From positions 1 through 64,000 of the forward strand of contig NZ_JBHZGK010000004.1 in assembly GCF_051900425.1 (NCBI RefSeq): a stretch of 64,000 bases of DNA, read 5' to 3'. A program made the translations under genes and the position numbers. The DNA comes from Frateuria_A sp051900425 (GTDB lineage Bacteria; Pseudomonadota; Gammaproteobacteria; Xanthomonadales; Rhodanobacteraceae). The notes beneath the pieces are model-generated. The model was not told where the DNA came from and searched no databases. It saw only the letters and a list, made by a program, of their open reading frames with translations. Positions 16,153-27,765 of this stretch are shown piece by piece; position 1 is the stretch's first letter, and each line of letters begins with the position of its first letter.

Positions 16153-17748
16153 CTATGCCAATCGACCGGGTTCACGGCTTGGCATGCTGCCCCGCAGCAA
16201 AACCCGCAGGTGCACGCCCTGGCGGTCGGGCCGCAGCCGGAACAGGCCGCCCAGCGAGGTAACCCGGTCGCGCATGCCTTGCAGGCCGCGGCCCCCGCGG
16301 GGCAGCCGGCTGGGCAGGCCCACGCCATCGTCACGGATGTCGAGCAGTGCCAGCACCACCCCATGCCGCTCGCCGATCCGCAGGCGCAAGCGGAATTCGC
16401 TGGCCTGGGCGTGCTTGACCGCGTTGGTGGCGCTTTCCTGCACCAGTCGGTACACCGCGATGCGGGTGTCTTCGTCGAGCAGCCGCGGATCGCCGCGCAT
16501 GTCGGTGTGGAAGACGATGCCTGCGGTGGTCAGCAGGTCGCGGATCGGGCCCTCGTCCAGCGCGCGCAGCAGGCCGAACTCGTCCAGCACGGCCGGGCGC
16601 AGGTCGTCCAGCAGGCGGTGCAGCGCGCGGCGCATGTATCCGAGAATGGTGTTGATCGAGACGCTGATGTCATCCAGCCCGGCCTGGCGCAGCCGCACCT
16701 GCGCCAGCTTCATATGGGTCTGGATGGCGGTGATGTTCTGCCCCAGCTCGTCGTGCAGTTCGGAGGCCATGTGCCGGCGCTGGTTTTCCTCCGCCTGTAG
16801 GTTGCCGCGCGCCGCGTCGCGCAACTGGCGCGCGAGCTGGTCCAGGCGGCGGTTGACCGCGCCCAGGTAGACGTTCTGCTCGGCCACCCGCTCACTGCTG
16901 CGGCGCAGGGCGTCGGTCGCCGCCCCCAGCATCAGGGCGCCGGTGCCGGCGACGGCCAGGAACAGGTAGCCGGCCGCGCTCTGCACATGACCGGGCTGAT
17001 GGTCGACCGCGGTCATGCCCAGGCAAGAGATCAGCATGGCCAGCGTCGCGCCCCGCCAGCCGTGGCGAAAGGCGAAGAACAATACCGGTGCCAGCGACAA
17101 CACGCGGGCGAATTCCGGCTGCGGCGCGGCGTGTTCGGAGAGCATCAGCAGCAATGCCATCGCCGGCAACATCACCAGCAAGCCGTCCATCACCAGGCTG
17201 GCCACCATTTTCCGGTTCGGCCGCGCGCGCAGCAGCATGATCGACAGCGGCGCCACCAGCAGCACGCCGAGGTAATTGCCCAGCAGCTCGCGGCCGAGTG
17301 CGCGCACCATCGCCGCGGGCGCGGCGTTTTGGTGGAGCAGGGCCAGCAGCACCGCATCGGTCGCCGCCACCGCGCCGACCACCAGCACGGCCGAGAGCAG
17401 CAGGCGGGTGGCTTCTTCCGGGTCGCGCAGGCTGGCGTGCAGGTTGACCCGGCGCAGCAGCCACAGGCCGGTTGCCATGACCAACGGTTCGGGCAGGTCG
17501 CCGATCACGAAGGTCTCCCAGCCCATCGGGAGCCCCGAACGCAGGTCCAGGATGACCGTCGCGGCCAGTTCCAGCCCCAACGGCCAGAACCACTGCCGCA
17601 CCGGCACGATCAGCAACGCGGCGAAGCGCAGGCCGAAAGGCAGCATCCAGTACGGCTGCTGCGTCGGCAGCAATGCCAGCCACAGCAGCACGTAGATGAC
17701 GCCCAGCAGCGGGCCGGAGTCAGGCAGGGAAAGGGGCTTCGATCGCAT
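16153..17748 (-). CDS. MASE1-type membrane sensor histidine kinase, NarL/UhpB (HisKA_3) family
   Basis: The 531-residue protein has an N-terminal MASE1-like region of about eight hydrophobic helices (residues 10-300; LLGVIYVLLWLALLPTQQ, GDLPEPLVMATGLWLLRR). A linker coiled coil and HisKA_3 dimer domain with phospho-acceptor His in HMASELHDELGQNITAI follow. The HATPase domain has the N-box YRLVQESATNAVKHAQ and G-boxes DDGVGLPSRL and GGRGLQGMRDRV. The stimulus is unknown. It is divergent from a LuxR-type regulator 169 bases away, its likely partner. ATG at 17748 starts before the first helix; the open frame extends upstream without conserved sequence. Confidence 0.88.
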   Translation of the reverse strand: MRSKPLSLPDSGPLLGVIYVLLWLALLPTQQPYWMLPFGLRFAALLIVPVRQWFWPLGLELAATVILDLRSGLPMGWETFVIGDLPEPLVMATGLWLLRRVNLHASLRDPEEATRLLLSAVLVVGAVAATDAVLLALLHQNAAPAAMVRALGRELLGNYLGVLLVAPLSIMLLRARPNRKMVASLVMDGLLVMLPAMALLLMLSEHAAPQPEFARVLSLAPVLFFAFRHGWRGATLAMLISCLGMTAVDHQPGHVQSAAGYLFLAVAGTGALMLGAATDALRRSSERVAEQNVYLGAVNRRLDQLARQLRDAARGNLQAEENQRRHMASELHDELGQNITAIQTHMKLAQVRLRQAGLDDISVSINTILGYMRRALHRLLDDLRPAVLDEFGLLRALDEGPIRDLLTTAGIVFHTDMRGDPRLLDEDTRIAVYRLVQESATNAVKHAQASEFRLRLRIGERHGVVLALLDIRDDGVGLPSRLPRGGRGLQGMRDRVTSLGGLFRLRPDRQGVHLRVLLRGSMPSREPGRLA

Positions 17749-17814
17749 GCCGGCGATGGTACATGCGACTTTCGCCTGCCCAGCACGCGGGGCGCGTTCG
17801 GGCAGGGGCGGCCG

Positions 17815-17829
17815 GAGTCTTATAGACTC
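17815..17829. promoter_or_regulatory. GAGTC-TTATA-GACTC palindrome between divergent kinase and regulator genes
   Basis: A perfect 5-bp inverted repeat around TTATA, 89 bases upstream of the response regulator start and 67 bases upstream of the kinase start. The overlapping TATAGA could be a -10 box. A candidate autoregulatory operator; no binding data can be inferred. Confidence 0.3.
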
Positions 17830-17917
17830 GGAAGGGTAGGGCCGGACGCGGGGGCGTCCGAAGCGGTCGAGCCGCACCGCGGCGCACCGCCCGAAAACAG
17901 AAAGTCAGCGGGGCAGC

Positions 17918-18556
17918 ATGTACAGCATCGTTCTGGTCGACGACCACGCCATCGTCCGTGAGGGATTCAAGCGGCTCATCGAACTGGAGCCGGACCTGGA
18001 AGTGATTGCCGAGTGCCGGTGCGCCGACGACGCGGTGGACGCGATCAACCAGCGCCGTCCCGACCTGGTCGCACTGGATCTCTCGCTCCCCGACGGGAGC
18101 GGCCTGCCGCTGATCGAGCATCTGCACAGCCTGGCCCCGGACACGCATATCGTGGTACTGAGCATGCATGACGGCGAGCCTTACGTGTCCGAAGCGTTGC
18201 GCCGCGGCGCCAGTGGCTACGTCACCAAGGGTGCCGCGCCGGAAGAACTGGTGGCGGGCCTGCGTCAGGTGATGCAGGGCGAGACGTTCCTCAGTTCGGA
18301 CCTGCGCCAGCGCCGTGCCGAGCGGCCCAGCGAGGCGCTCGATCCGGTCAACCGGCTGACCGCGCGCGAGCGCGAGGTGTTCCTGCTGCTCGCGGCCGGC
18401 AAGGCGCCCAAGCAGGTCGCCGCGGCGCTCGGGGTGGGACAGAAGACGATTTATATCCACCGCGCCAGCCTGATGGGCAAGCTTGGCGCGGGCTCGGAAC
18501 TGGATCTTTACCGCATGGCCAGCGAGCGCGGGCTGTTGTCCGAGCGGAGGAACTGA
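17918..18556 (+). CDS. LuxR/NarL-family response regulator (UhpA-like)
   Basis: The 212-residue protein has a receiver domain (acidic pair Asp8/Asp9, phospho-acceptor Asp54 in VALDLSLPDGSG, Lys in SGYVTKGA). A LuxR-type helix-turn-helix follows (LTAREREVFLLLAAGKAPKQ, then VAAALGVGQKTIYIHRASLM). It should be phosphorylated by the divergent MASE1 kinase and act on transcription. No target operon is adjacent. GGGG before the ATG is the likely ribosome binding site. Confidence 0.92.
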   Translation: MYSIVLVDDHAIVREGFKRLIELEPDLEVIAECRCADDAVDAINQRRPDLVALDLSLPDGSGLPLIEHLHSLAPDTHIVVLSMHDGEPYVSEALRRGASGYVTKGAAPEELVAGLRQVMQGETFLSSDLRQRRAERPSEALDPVNRLTAREREVFLLLAAGKAPKQVAAALGVGQKTIYIHRASLMGKLGAGSELDLYRMASERGLLSERRN

Positions 18557-18567
18557 CCCGCAGGAGG

Positions 18568-18606
18568 CTTCAACCCACCGGGCCGACACCCGGGATGGAC
18601 TGAAGC
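18568..18606. repeat. GGCTTCAACCCACC...GGACTGAAGCC repeat, degenerate copy
   Basis: A degenerate member of the 9317-9381 inverted-repeat family, lying between the regulator stop and the convergent recN end. It could form a bidirectional hairpin but lacks a U-tract. Confidence 0.55.
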
Positions 18607-18623
18607 CACTGCGTGAAACCACG

Positions 18624-20297
<1,674 letters not shown>

Positions 20298-20357
20298 GGC
20301 GTGGAATTGTACGGGCAGAAGTGGCGCGCGGGCGCGGCTACCGTCGCGACCGGCGTT

Positions 20358-20386
20358 CTTGCAAACTCGGCGGCGACACCTTATTT
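20358..20386 (+). promoter_or_regulatory. Possible sigma-32-like promoter for hrcA
   Basis: CTTGCA (20358-20363) and CACCTTAT (20377-20384) are separated by 13 bases, a partial match to the heat-shock consensus CTTGAA-N13-17-CCCCATnT. The match is weak and the call tentative. Confidence 0.3.
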
Positions 20387-20415
20387 CTGTCCCGTCTCAC
20401 CGTTTGTTACAGCGA

Positions 20416-21471
20416 ATGACCCGACCCCACGACCTCGATGCCCGCGCCCGCCGCCTGCTGCGCACCCTGATCGCGCAGTACCTGGCCGATGGCGAGCCTG
20501 TCGGGTCGCGCACGCTGTCCCGGTCGTCCGGGCTGGACGTTAGCCCGGCGACGATCCGCAACATCATGGCGGACCTGGAGGAAGCGGGGTTGGTCGCCTC
20601 GCCGCACACGTCCGCCGGACGCGTGCCCACGCCCCGTGGCCTGCGTCTGTTCGTCGACAGCCTGATCGAGCTGCAGCCGTTGCCGCGCGAGGAGATGGCG
20701 CGCCTCAAGCGCGAGCTGCCGCCCGGCCCGACGACCACGCGTGACCTGCTCGGCAACGTGTCCACGCTGCTTTCGGCGATGACTCACTTCGCCGGCGTGG
20801 TGACGGTGCCGCGCCAGGGCGATTTCCCGTTGCGCCACATCGACTTCGTGCCGCTGCCGGACGCGCGCGTGCTGGTGATCCTGGTGTTCTCCGACAACCA
20901 GGTGCAGAACCGCATCGTGCAACTGGCCAAGCCGCTGGACAGCCGCGAGCTGGAGCAGGCCGCCAACTACCTCAACACGCACTTCGCCGGCCTGCGCGTG
21001 GACGACATCCGCGCCCATCTGCTGCGCGAACTGCGCGAAGCGGGCAGCGAGCTCAACCGGCTGGTTGCCAGCGCGACAGAGCTTGCCGCTGCTTCCTTCG
21101 CGCCGCAGGGTGGTGGGGATGACGTCCTGGTCAGTGGCCAGACCAACCTGATGGGCTACGCGGAGCTGGCCGACCTGGATCGCCTGCGCGAGCTGTTCGA
21201 GGCCTTTCAGAAGAAGAACGAGCTGCTCCAGTTGATGGAGGTGTGCGCCCGGGCCCCGGGCGTGCGCCTGTTCATCGGCGAGGAATCGGGTTTCGCGGCG
21301 CTGGATGGCTGCAGCGTGGTGACCGCCAGCTACGGCGTACAGGGCCGTGTGCTGGGCGCGGTGGGCGTGATCGGCCCGACCCGCATGGCCTACGACCGGG
21401 TGATTCCGGTGGTGCAGGCGACGGCCGGATTGCTCAGCGACGCCTTGAATCGCGCCGCGACGTCCCTATAA
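20416..21471 (+). CDS. hrcA: Heat-inducible transcription repressor HrcA
   Basis: HrcA represses chaperone operons by binding CIRCE inverted repeats and is held active by GroEL. The 351-residue protein has the winged-helix region (VGSRTLSRSSGLDVSPATIRN split over residues 33-53; MADLEEAGLVASPHTSAGRVPT). A GAF-like domain with the HrcA insert follows, ending GVIGPTRMAYDRVIPVVQAT. ATG at 20416 gives the standard start. No CIRCE element was found in this window, so its targets (probably groESL) lie elsewhere. It heads hrcA-grpE-dnaK-dnaJ. Confidence 0.95.
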   Translation: MTRPHDLDARARRLLRTLIAQYLADGEPVGSRTLSRSSGLDVSPATIRNIMADLEEAGLVASPHTSAGRVPTPRGLRLFVDSLIELQPLPREEMARLKRELPPGPTTTRDLLGNVSTLLSAMTHFAGVVTVPRQGDFPLRHIDFVPLPDARVLVILVFSDNQVQNRIVQLAKPLDSRELEQAANYLNTHFAGLRVDDIRAHLLRELREAGSELNRLVASATELAAASFAPQGGGDDVLVSGQTNLMGYAELADLDRLRELFEAFQKKNELLQLMEVCARAPGVRLFIGEESGFAALDGCSVVTASYGVQGRVLGAVGVIGPTRMAYDRVIPVVQATAGLLSDALNRAATSL

Positions 21472-21503
21472 CCGCCCCCGGAGGGCGGGTTTCCCGCATT
21501 TTT
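21472..21503 (+). terminator. Hairpin after hrcA
   Basis: CCGCCC and GGGCGG form a GC-rich stem (21472-21488), followed after a short spacer by ATTTTT. A partial terminator that would reduce read-through from hrcA into grpE. Confidence 0.5.
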
Positions 21504-21553
21504 GTGGCGGTCGGCACGGAGGTGTCGGCCCGGACATTCGTTTGGAGTAACGC

Positions 21554-22075
21554 ATGCAGAACAACGATCAGACGCCGGACCAGGTGCAGGAGCCCGGTTC
21601 CTCGGGGGCGCAGGGGGCCGAGGCCCTGCAGGCGCGGATCGCCGAGCTGGAAGCGAGCAACGCCGAGTTGCGCGAATCCGTGCTGCGCGAGCACGCGGAA
21701 CTGGAGAACCAGCGCCGGCGCCTGCATCGCGACCTGGAGCAGGCGCGCCGCTTTGCCAATGAAAAGCTGCTCAACGAATTGCTGCCGGTCTACGACAGCC
21801 TGGAGCGCGGCCTGGCCATCGAGAGCGGTGATGCCGCCGCCGTGCGCGAAGGCCTGGCGCTGACCTTGAAGGCGCTGCTGAAGGTGGCCGAGAGCCACGG
21901 GCTGGTGCAGGTCGATCCGGTCGATCAGCCGTTGGACCCGGAGCGCCACCACGCCGTGAGCATGGTCGAGGCGCCCGGCAAGGCGCCCGGAACCGTGGTG
22001 AACGTGCTGCAGAAGGGCTACGTGCTCAACGACCGGCTGCTGCGTCCCGCGCTGGTCGCGGTCGCCAGGGATTGA
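21554..22075 (+). CDS. grpE: Nucleotide exchange factor GrpE
   Basis: GrpE releases ADP from DnaK. The 173-residue protein has a long N-terminal coiled coil (EALQARIAELEASNAELRES over residues 23-42, continuing through RRRLHRDLEQARRFANEKLL). The C-terminal beta-domain shows HHAVSMVEAPGKAPGTVVNVLQ over residues 132-153 and GYVLNDRLLRPALVAVA. TTGGAGTAACGC before the ATG provides a GGAG site. Confidence 0.96.
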   Translation: MQNNDQTPDQVQEPGSSGAQGAEALQARIAELEASNAELRESVLREHAELENQRRRLHRDLEQARRFANEKLLNELLPVYDSLERGLAIESGDAAAVREGLALTLKALLKVAESHGLVQVDPVDQPLDPERHHAVSMVEAPGKAPGTVVNVLQKGYVLNDRLLRPALVAVARD

Positions 22076-22110
22076 CGCATCGCTCGCTGAACACACAGGC
22101 GCCCCGCGGC

Positions 22111-22139
22111 ATTGAATCGTCCGACGCGGGCCACCATCT
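22111..22139 (+). promoter_or_regulatory. Candidate sigma-32 promoter for dnaK
   Basis: ATTGAA (22111-22116) and CACCATCT (22132-22139) are 15 bases apart. They match CTTGAA and CCCCATnT at 5 of 6 and 6 of 7 defined positions, and lie about 55 bases before the dnaK start. Confidence 0.55.
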
Positions 22140-22192
22140 GGAAAACCATCGCGGCCGCGGGGGCCGCCTAGAAAGCATTGGAGCTAGACACT

Positions 22193-24109
<1,917 letters not shown>

Positions 24110-24138
24110 TTCCGGGAAGTCGGCGCCGCCGATCCGAG

Positions 24139-24180
24139 CAGCCCGCGCCGGCTATCATGGCCGACGCGGGCTGTTTGTTG
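24139..24180 (+). terminator. Hairpin between dnaK and dnaJ
   Basis: CAGCCCGCG (24139-24147) and CGCGGGCTG (24165-24173) form a perfect 9-bp stem whose loop is itself GC-rich, followed by TTTGTTG. It is probably a partial terminator that keeps DnaJ below DnaK levels. Confidence 0.6.
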
Positions 24181-24232
24181 ACCGACAGGCCCGCGGATCG
24201 ACGCAGGACAGAGCAGGGGTGTGGTTGAAGTC

Positions 24233-25366
24233 ATGAATGCAGCAACGGGAAAGCGCGATTACTACGAGGTGCTCGGTGTCGAGCGCACCGTCACCGAGGT
24301 CGAGCTGAAGAAATCCTTCCGCCGCCTGGCGATGAAGTACCACCCGGACCGCTGCCCGGACGATCCCACCGCGCAGGAGAAATTCAAGGAGGCCAAGGAG
24401 GCCTACGAGGTCCTCTCCGACGCGCAGAAACGCGCCATGTACGACCAGCACGGCCACGCCGCCTTCGAGGGCGGCATGGGCGGCCGCGGTGGCTTCGGCG
24501 ACATGGGTGACATCTTCGGGGACATTTTCGGCGACATCTTCGGCATGGGGGGCGGTGGCCGCGGCCGGCCACGCCGTGGCGCGGACTTGCGCTATGTGAT
24601 GGAGCTGGATCTGGAGGAAGCGGTCTTCGGTGTCGAGAAGACGATCGAGATCCCGACCCAGGTCAATTGCCACCACTGCAACGGCAGCGGCTCGGCCGAC
24701 GGCAAGACCACCCAGTGCAAGACCTGCCACGGCCACGGCCGCGTGCGCATGCAGAACGGCATCTTCTCGATCCAGCAGGCGTGCCCGCATTGCGGCGGCA
24801 GCGGCCAGACGATCGAAAAGCCCTGCAAGGCCTGCCGCGGCGAAGGTCTGCTGGAGGAGCGGCGCGCGCTGTCGGTACACATCCCGGCCGGCGTGGACAA
24901 CGGCGACCGCATCCGCCTCTCCGGGCAGGGCGAGGCCGGTCCGGCGGGTGCCGAACCGGGCGACCTGTACGTGGATGTGCGCGTGCGTGAGCACGCAATT
25001 TTCCAGCGCGAGGGCAACGATCTGCACTGCGAAGTGCCGATCCGTTTTTCGCAAGCGGCGCTGGGCGCGGAGCTCAAGGTCCCCACACTGGAAGGCGAGG
25101 TGCCGGTATCGATCCCGCCTGAAACCCAGACCGGCCAGACCTTCCGCCTGCGCGGGCGCGGCGTGAAATCGGTTCGCTCCGGTCGCGTGGGCGACCTGAT
25201 CTGCCGCGTCATGGTGGAAACGCCCGTGCGCCTGACCCGCGAACAGCGCGAACTGCTGGAGCAGCTCGAGGCCACCTTCAGCGAAGGCGACGCCGATGCC
25301 CATACGCCGCGCGCCAAGAGCTGGGTCGACGGCGTCAAGGACTTCCTCTCCCGCGTCACCTCGTAA
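24233..25366 (+). CDS. dnaJ: Chaperone DnaJ (Hsp40)
   Basis: DnaJ delivers unfolded clients to DnaK and stimulates its ATPase. The 377-residue protein has the J domain (RDYYEVLGVERTVTEVELKK over residues 8-27, with the HPD motif in KYHPDRCPDDP) and a Gly/Phe-rich linker (FGDIFGDIFGMGGGGRG). Four zinc-binding CxxCxGxG repeats follow (CHHCNGSG, CKTCHGHG, CPHCGGSG, CKACRGEG), then the C-terminal substrate domains. ATG at 24233 is preferred to GTG at 24221. Confidence 0.97.
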   Translation: MNAATGKRDYYEVLGVERTVTEVELKKSFRRLAMKYHPDRCPDDPTAQEKFKEAKEAYEVLSDAQKRAMYDQHGHAAFEGGMGGRGGFGDMGDIFGDIFGDIFGMGGGGRGRPRRGADLRYVMELDLEEAVFGVEKTIEIPTQVNCHHCNGSGSADGKTTQCKTCHGHGRVRMQNGIFSIQQACPHCGGSGQTIEKPCKACRGEGLLEERRALSVHIPAGVDNGDRIRLSGQGEAGPAGAEPGDLYVDVRVREHAIFQREGNDLHCEVPIRFSQAALGAELKVPTLEGEVPVSIPPETQTGQTFRLRGRGVKSVRSGRVGDLICRVMVETPVRLTREQRELLEQLEATFSEGDADAHTPRAKSWVDGVKDFLSRVTS

Positions 25367-25627
25367 GCTTCGAACGAATGCCCTGCGCCCTGGCCCGCTC
25401 TCCCGTCTCGGGAGAGCGGCGGAGCCCGCGGGAGAGTCTGTTTCCTTGCATCTGCGGCATTGGCTCTTGGTGGCAAGGGTCGGACCCCGGCTCTGGCAAG
25501 TCCTGTGGCGAGCCCCGGCCACTCATCCAGGCCCTCCCGCCGGCGCGGAGAGTGAGCAAGGCAGCGCGAATGCGCATCCTTGCCCTCCCGGGTACGCTAC
25601 GCGTTCCAGTACGCACGGACCCACGCG

Positions 25628-26428
25628 ATGACCCCACCGCTACGCCTCGCCGTCAACGGCGCCACCGGCCGCATGGGACGCGTGTTGCTCGATCTGCTGC
25701 GTGACGACGCCCGCTTCGAGGTCATCGCGGCACTCACCGGGCCGGGCGTGCCGCAGCTGGGCGAGCGTGCCTGGCACGACCGCGCCGCGCCCCGCTTCCA
25801 GGCGCAGTGGCCGCCGGATCGGCTGGACGTGGTGATCGACTTCAGCGGCCCGGGCGGACTGGCCTCCGCGCTGGATTACTGCACGGCCCACGGCGTGGCG
25901 CTGGTCAGTGGCACCACCGGCGTGGATACCGCGCTCAAGGCGCGCGTGGCGCAGGCTGCCTCGCGCATTCCGCTGATGCATGCGAGCAACTTCAGCCTCG
26001 GCGTGGCCGTCCTCACGCGGCTGATCCGCCAGGCCGCCGCGGCCTTGCCTCAATGGGACCTGGAGATTGTCGAGGCGCACCACCACCGCAAGACGGACGC
26101 GCCCTCGGGCACCGCGCTGTCGCTCGGGGAGGCCGCGGCGGCTGCGCGCGGCACCACGCTTGCGCAGGATGGCGTGACCGGTTCGCGCGAGGGGATGCGT
26201 CGCGCCGGCAGCATCGGTTTCGCCGTGGTGCGCGGCGGCGATATCGTGGGCGAACACACAGCGATGCTGATCGGGGCCGGCGAACGGGTGGAGCTGGGCC
26301 ATCGTGCGACCGACCGCAGCATCTTTGCGCGCGGTGCGATCGAGGCCGCTCACTGGCTGCACGACCAGCCTCCCGGCGCCTACGACCTCGAAGCACTGCT
26401 GGCCGCACGATTGGCCCCTGGTCCATAG
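25628..26428 (+). CDS. dapB: 4-hydroxy-tetrahydrodipicolinate reductase
   Basis: DapB reduces HTPA to tetrahydrodipicolinate in the lysine and meso-diaminopimelate pathway, feeding peptidoglycan. The 266-residue protein has the NAD(P) motif VNGATGRMGR at residues 9-18, SGTTGVDTALK, and the catalytic HHHRKTDAPSGTAL. ATG at 25628 gives the family start. The TAG stop lies inside a degenerate dispersed-repeat arm (ATAGGGCGGACTTCAGCC). The 261 bases before it hold a GC-rich hairpin but no gene. Confidence 0.96.
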   Translation: MTPPLRLAVNGATGRMGRVLLDLLRDDARFEVIAALTGPGVPQLGERAWHDRAAPRFQAQWPPDRLDVVIDFSGPGGLASALDYCTAHGVALVSGTTGVDTALKARVAQAASRIPLMHASNFSLGVAVLTRLIRQAAAALPQWDLEIVEAHHHRKTDAPSGTALSLGEAAAAARGTTLAQDGVTGSREGMRRAGSIGFAVVRGGDIVGEHTAMLIGAGERVELGHRATDRSIFARGAIEAAHWLHDQPPGAYDLEALLAARLAPGP

Positions 26429-26447
26429 GGCGGACTTCAGCCGGCCA
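26424..26447. repeat. Single arm of the GTAGGGTGGGCTTCAGCCC family at the dapB end
   Basis: CCATAGGGCGGACTTCAGCC aligns with the arm at 9317-9339 with a few differences, and its TAG is the dapB stop codon. No second arm follows nearby. Confidence 0.5.
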
Positions 26448-26530
26448 CGCCAGGTCCGATTGGCGTGCAACCACCCTGCGTCGGCGATGCTTGTCCCACC
26501 TGCGCCGCGCCGCTACCATTTCGCCCGTTG

Positions 26531-26682
26531 TCATTGGGGAGTAGCCATCCTCACCCGCGAAGGCGCTGCGCCTTCGTTCCCCGAGGAATCCGCGTCAACA
26601 GACTTGGAGCCAACGCTCCATGGCGTGGATGGCCGCGCCGCCGGAACCCGGCGGGGCGCGTGCCCGGCGAGACCTTTGGCCA
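26531..26682 (+). promoter_or_regulatory. yybP-ykoY manganese riboswitch aptamer
   Basis: The conserved blocks of the family occur in order: GGGGAGTAGCC at 26536-26546, a hairpin AAGGCGCTGCGCCTT, then GTCAACAGACTTGGAGCCAAC (first part GTCAACA, second GGAGCCAAC), a GC-rich arm, and GAGACCTTTGGCC ending at about 26682. This matches the known consensus GGGGAGUAGC...GUCAAC...GACCUUU of the Mn2+-sensing yybP-ykoY aptamer, which switches on manganese export genes. It lies about 80 bases upstream of a CaCA exchanger gene. Confidence 0.88.
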
Positions 26683-26746
26683 CGATGCGCTCGAACCCTT
26701 GCCGGGCGAGCCGCATCGTCGCGCCATCGGTTTTTTCCGCTCGCCC
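26683..26746 (+). terminator. Expression platform of the riboswitch (hairpin plus U-tract)
   Basis: ACGATGCGCTCG pairs with CGAGCCGCATCGT (one bulged C), followed 12 bases later by GGTTTTTTCC. The hairpin and T-run are consistent with Mn2+-controlled termination, although the gap to the U-tract means that an alternative smaller hairpin next to it may be the true terminator. Confidence 0.5.
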
Positions 26747-26762
26747 GGCCGGATACGTGTTG

Positions 26763-27761
26763 ATGCTCACCGCCTTGTGGTTCCTGCTCTCCGCCGGCGC
26801 GATCTATGCCGCCTGCGAGTACTTCGTCAACGGCATCGAGTGGCTGGGCCGCAAATGCCGGCTCGATGCCACGGCAACCGGGACCGTGCTCGCTGCATTC
26901 GGCACCGCACTGCCGGAGAGCGCGGTCACCTTCATAGCCGTGGTGTTCGGACAGACGCCCGAACAGAAGGGCATCGGTGTCGGCGCCGCCCTGGGCGGAC
27001 CGCTGGTGCTGGGCACCATCGCCTATGCCGTGGTCGGCATCGCGCTGTGGGGCAACCGACACCGACTGCGACGGCCCGACGCGGTGGTGAAGGTCGACCA
27101 CGCGCGGCTCGCGCGCGACCAGCGCTGGTTCCTTTCCATCTTCGTGGTCAAGTGCGCACTGGGCCTGGTCGCGTTTGCGCTGAAGCCGTGGCTCGGCGTG
27201 TTGTTCATCGGCGCCTACGGCCTGTACGTCTGGCGTGAGCTCAGGGCCGGCGACATGGCGGCGGACGAGGAGGAACTCGAACCGCTGAAGTTCCAGCCCC
27301 GCGCGGACGAACCGGCGATGTGGCGCGTGATCGCCCAGAGCGGGCTTGCGCTGGTGGTGATCGCCATCGCCTCACGCATCTTCGTGACCCAGATCGAGGT
27401 GATCGGGCTGGCCTTTGGCCTGTCGGCGCACGTGGTGGCGCTGGTCCTGAGCCCGGTCGCGACCGAACTTCCCGAGACGGTCAATGCGCTGATCTGGGTG
27501 CGTCAGGGCAAGGAGCGGCTCGCGCTGGCGAACATCTCCGGCGCCATGATGATCCAGGCGACGATTCCCAGTTCACTGGCGCTGTTCTTCACGCCCTGGC
27601 TGTTCGACCTGCCGCTGATCGTGGCCGGCGTGCTGACCACGCTGGCGGTGGGCTACCTGTGGTGGCTCTTCCAGCGCGGGCGCGTCAACGCCCGCTGGCT
27701 GGTGCCGGTCGGTCTGCTCTACGGCGTGTTCGCCGTGTTCGTGGCCTGGCACCTGGCCTGA
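26763..27761 (+). CDS. Cation exchanger of the Ca2+/cation antiporter (CaCA) family, probable Mn2+/Ca2+ exporter
   Basis: The 332-residue inner-membrane protein has about ten helices in two inverted halves. Each half carries the ion-binding alpha repeat: TVLAAFGTALPESAVTF at about residues 41-57, and LVLSPVATELPETVNAL in the second half, with the signature acidic residue in LPE. YrbG-like relatives exchange Ca2+ for Na+ or H+. The yybP-ykoY riboswitch immediately upstream suggests that the physiological cargo is, or includes, Mn2+. ATG at 26763 is chosen; GTG at 26757 is possible. It converges on the oxygenase gene with 4 bases between stops. Confidence 0.85.
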   Translation: MLTALWFLLSAGAIYAACEYFVNGIEWLGRKCRLDATATGTVLAAFGTALPESAVTFIAVVFGQTPEQKGIGVGAALGGPLVLGTIAYAVVGIALWGNRHRLRRPDAVVKVDHARLARDQRWFLSIFVVKCALGLVAFALKPWLGVLFIGAYGLYVWRELRAGDMAADEEELEPLKFQPRADEPAMWRVIAQSGLALVVIAIASRIFVTQIEVIGLAFGLSAHVVALVLSPVATELPETVNALIWVRQGKERLALANISGAMMIQATIPSSLALFFTPWLFDLPLIVAGVLTTLAVGYLWWLFQRGRVNARWLVPVGLLYGVFAVFVAWHLA

Positions 27762-27765
27762 AGGA

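Noticed and set aside
20298..22192. CIRCE inverted repeat near hrcA, grpE or dnaK
   Set aside because: No TTAGCACTC-N9-GAGTGCTAA-like sequence was found in the three intergenic gaps.
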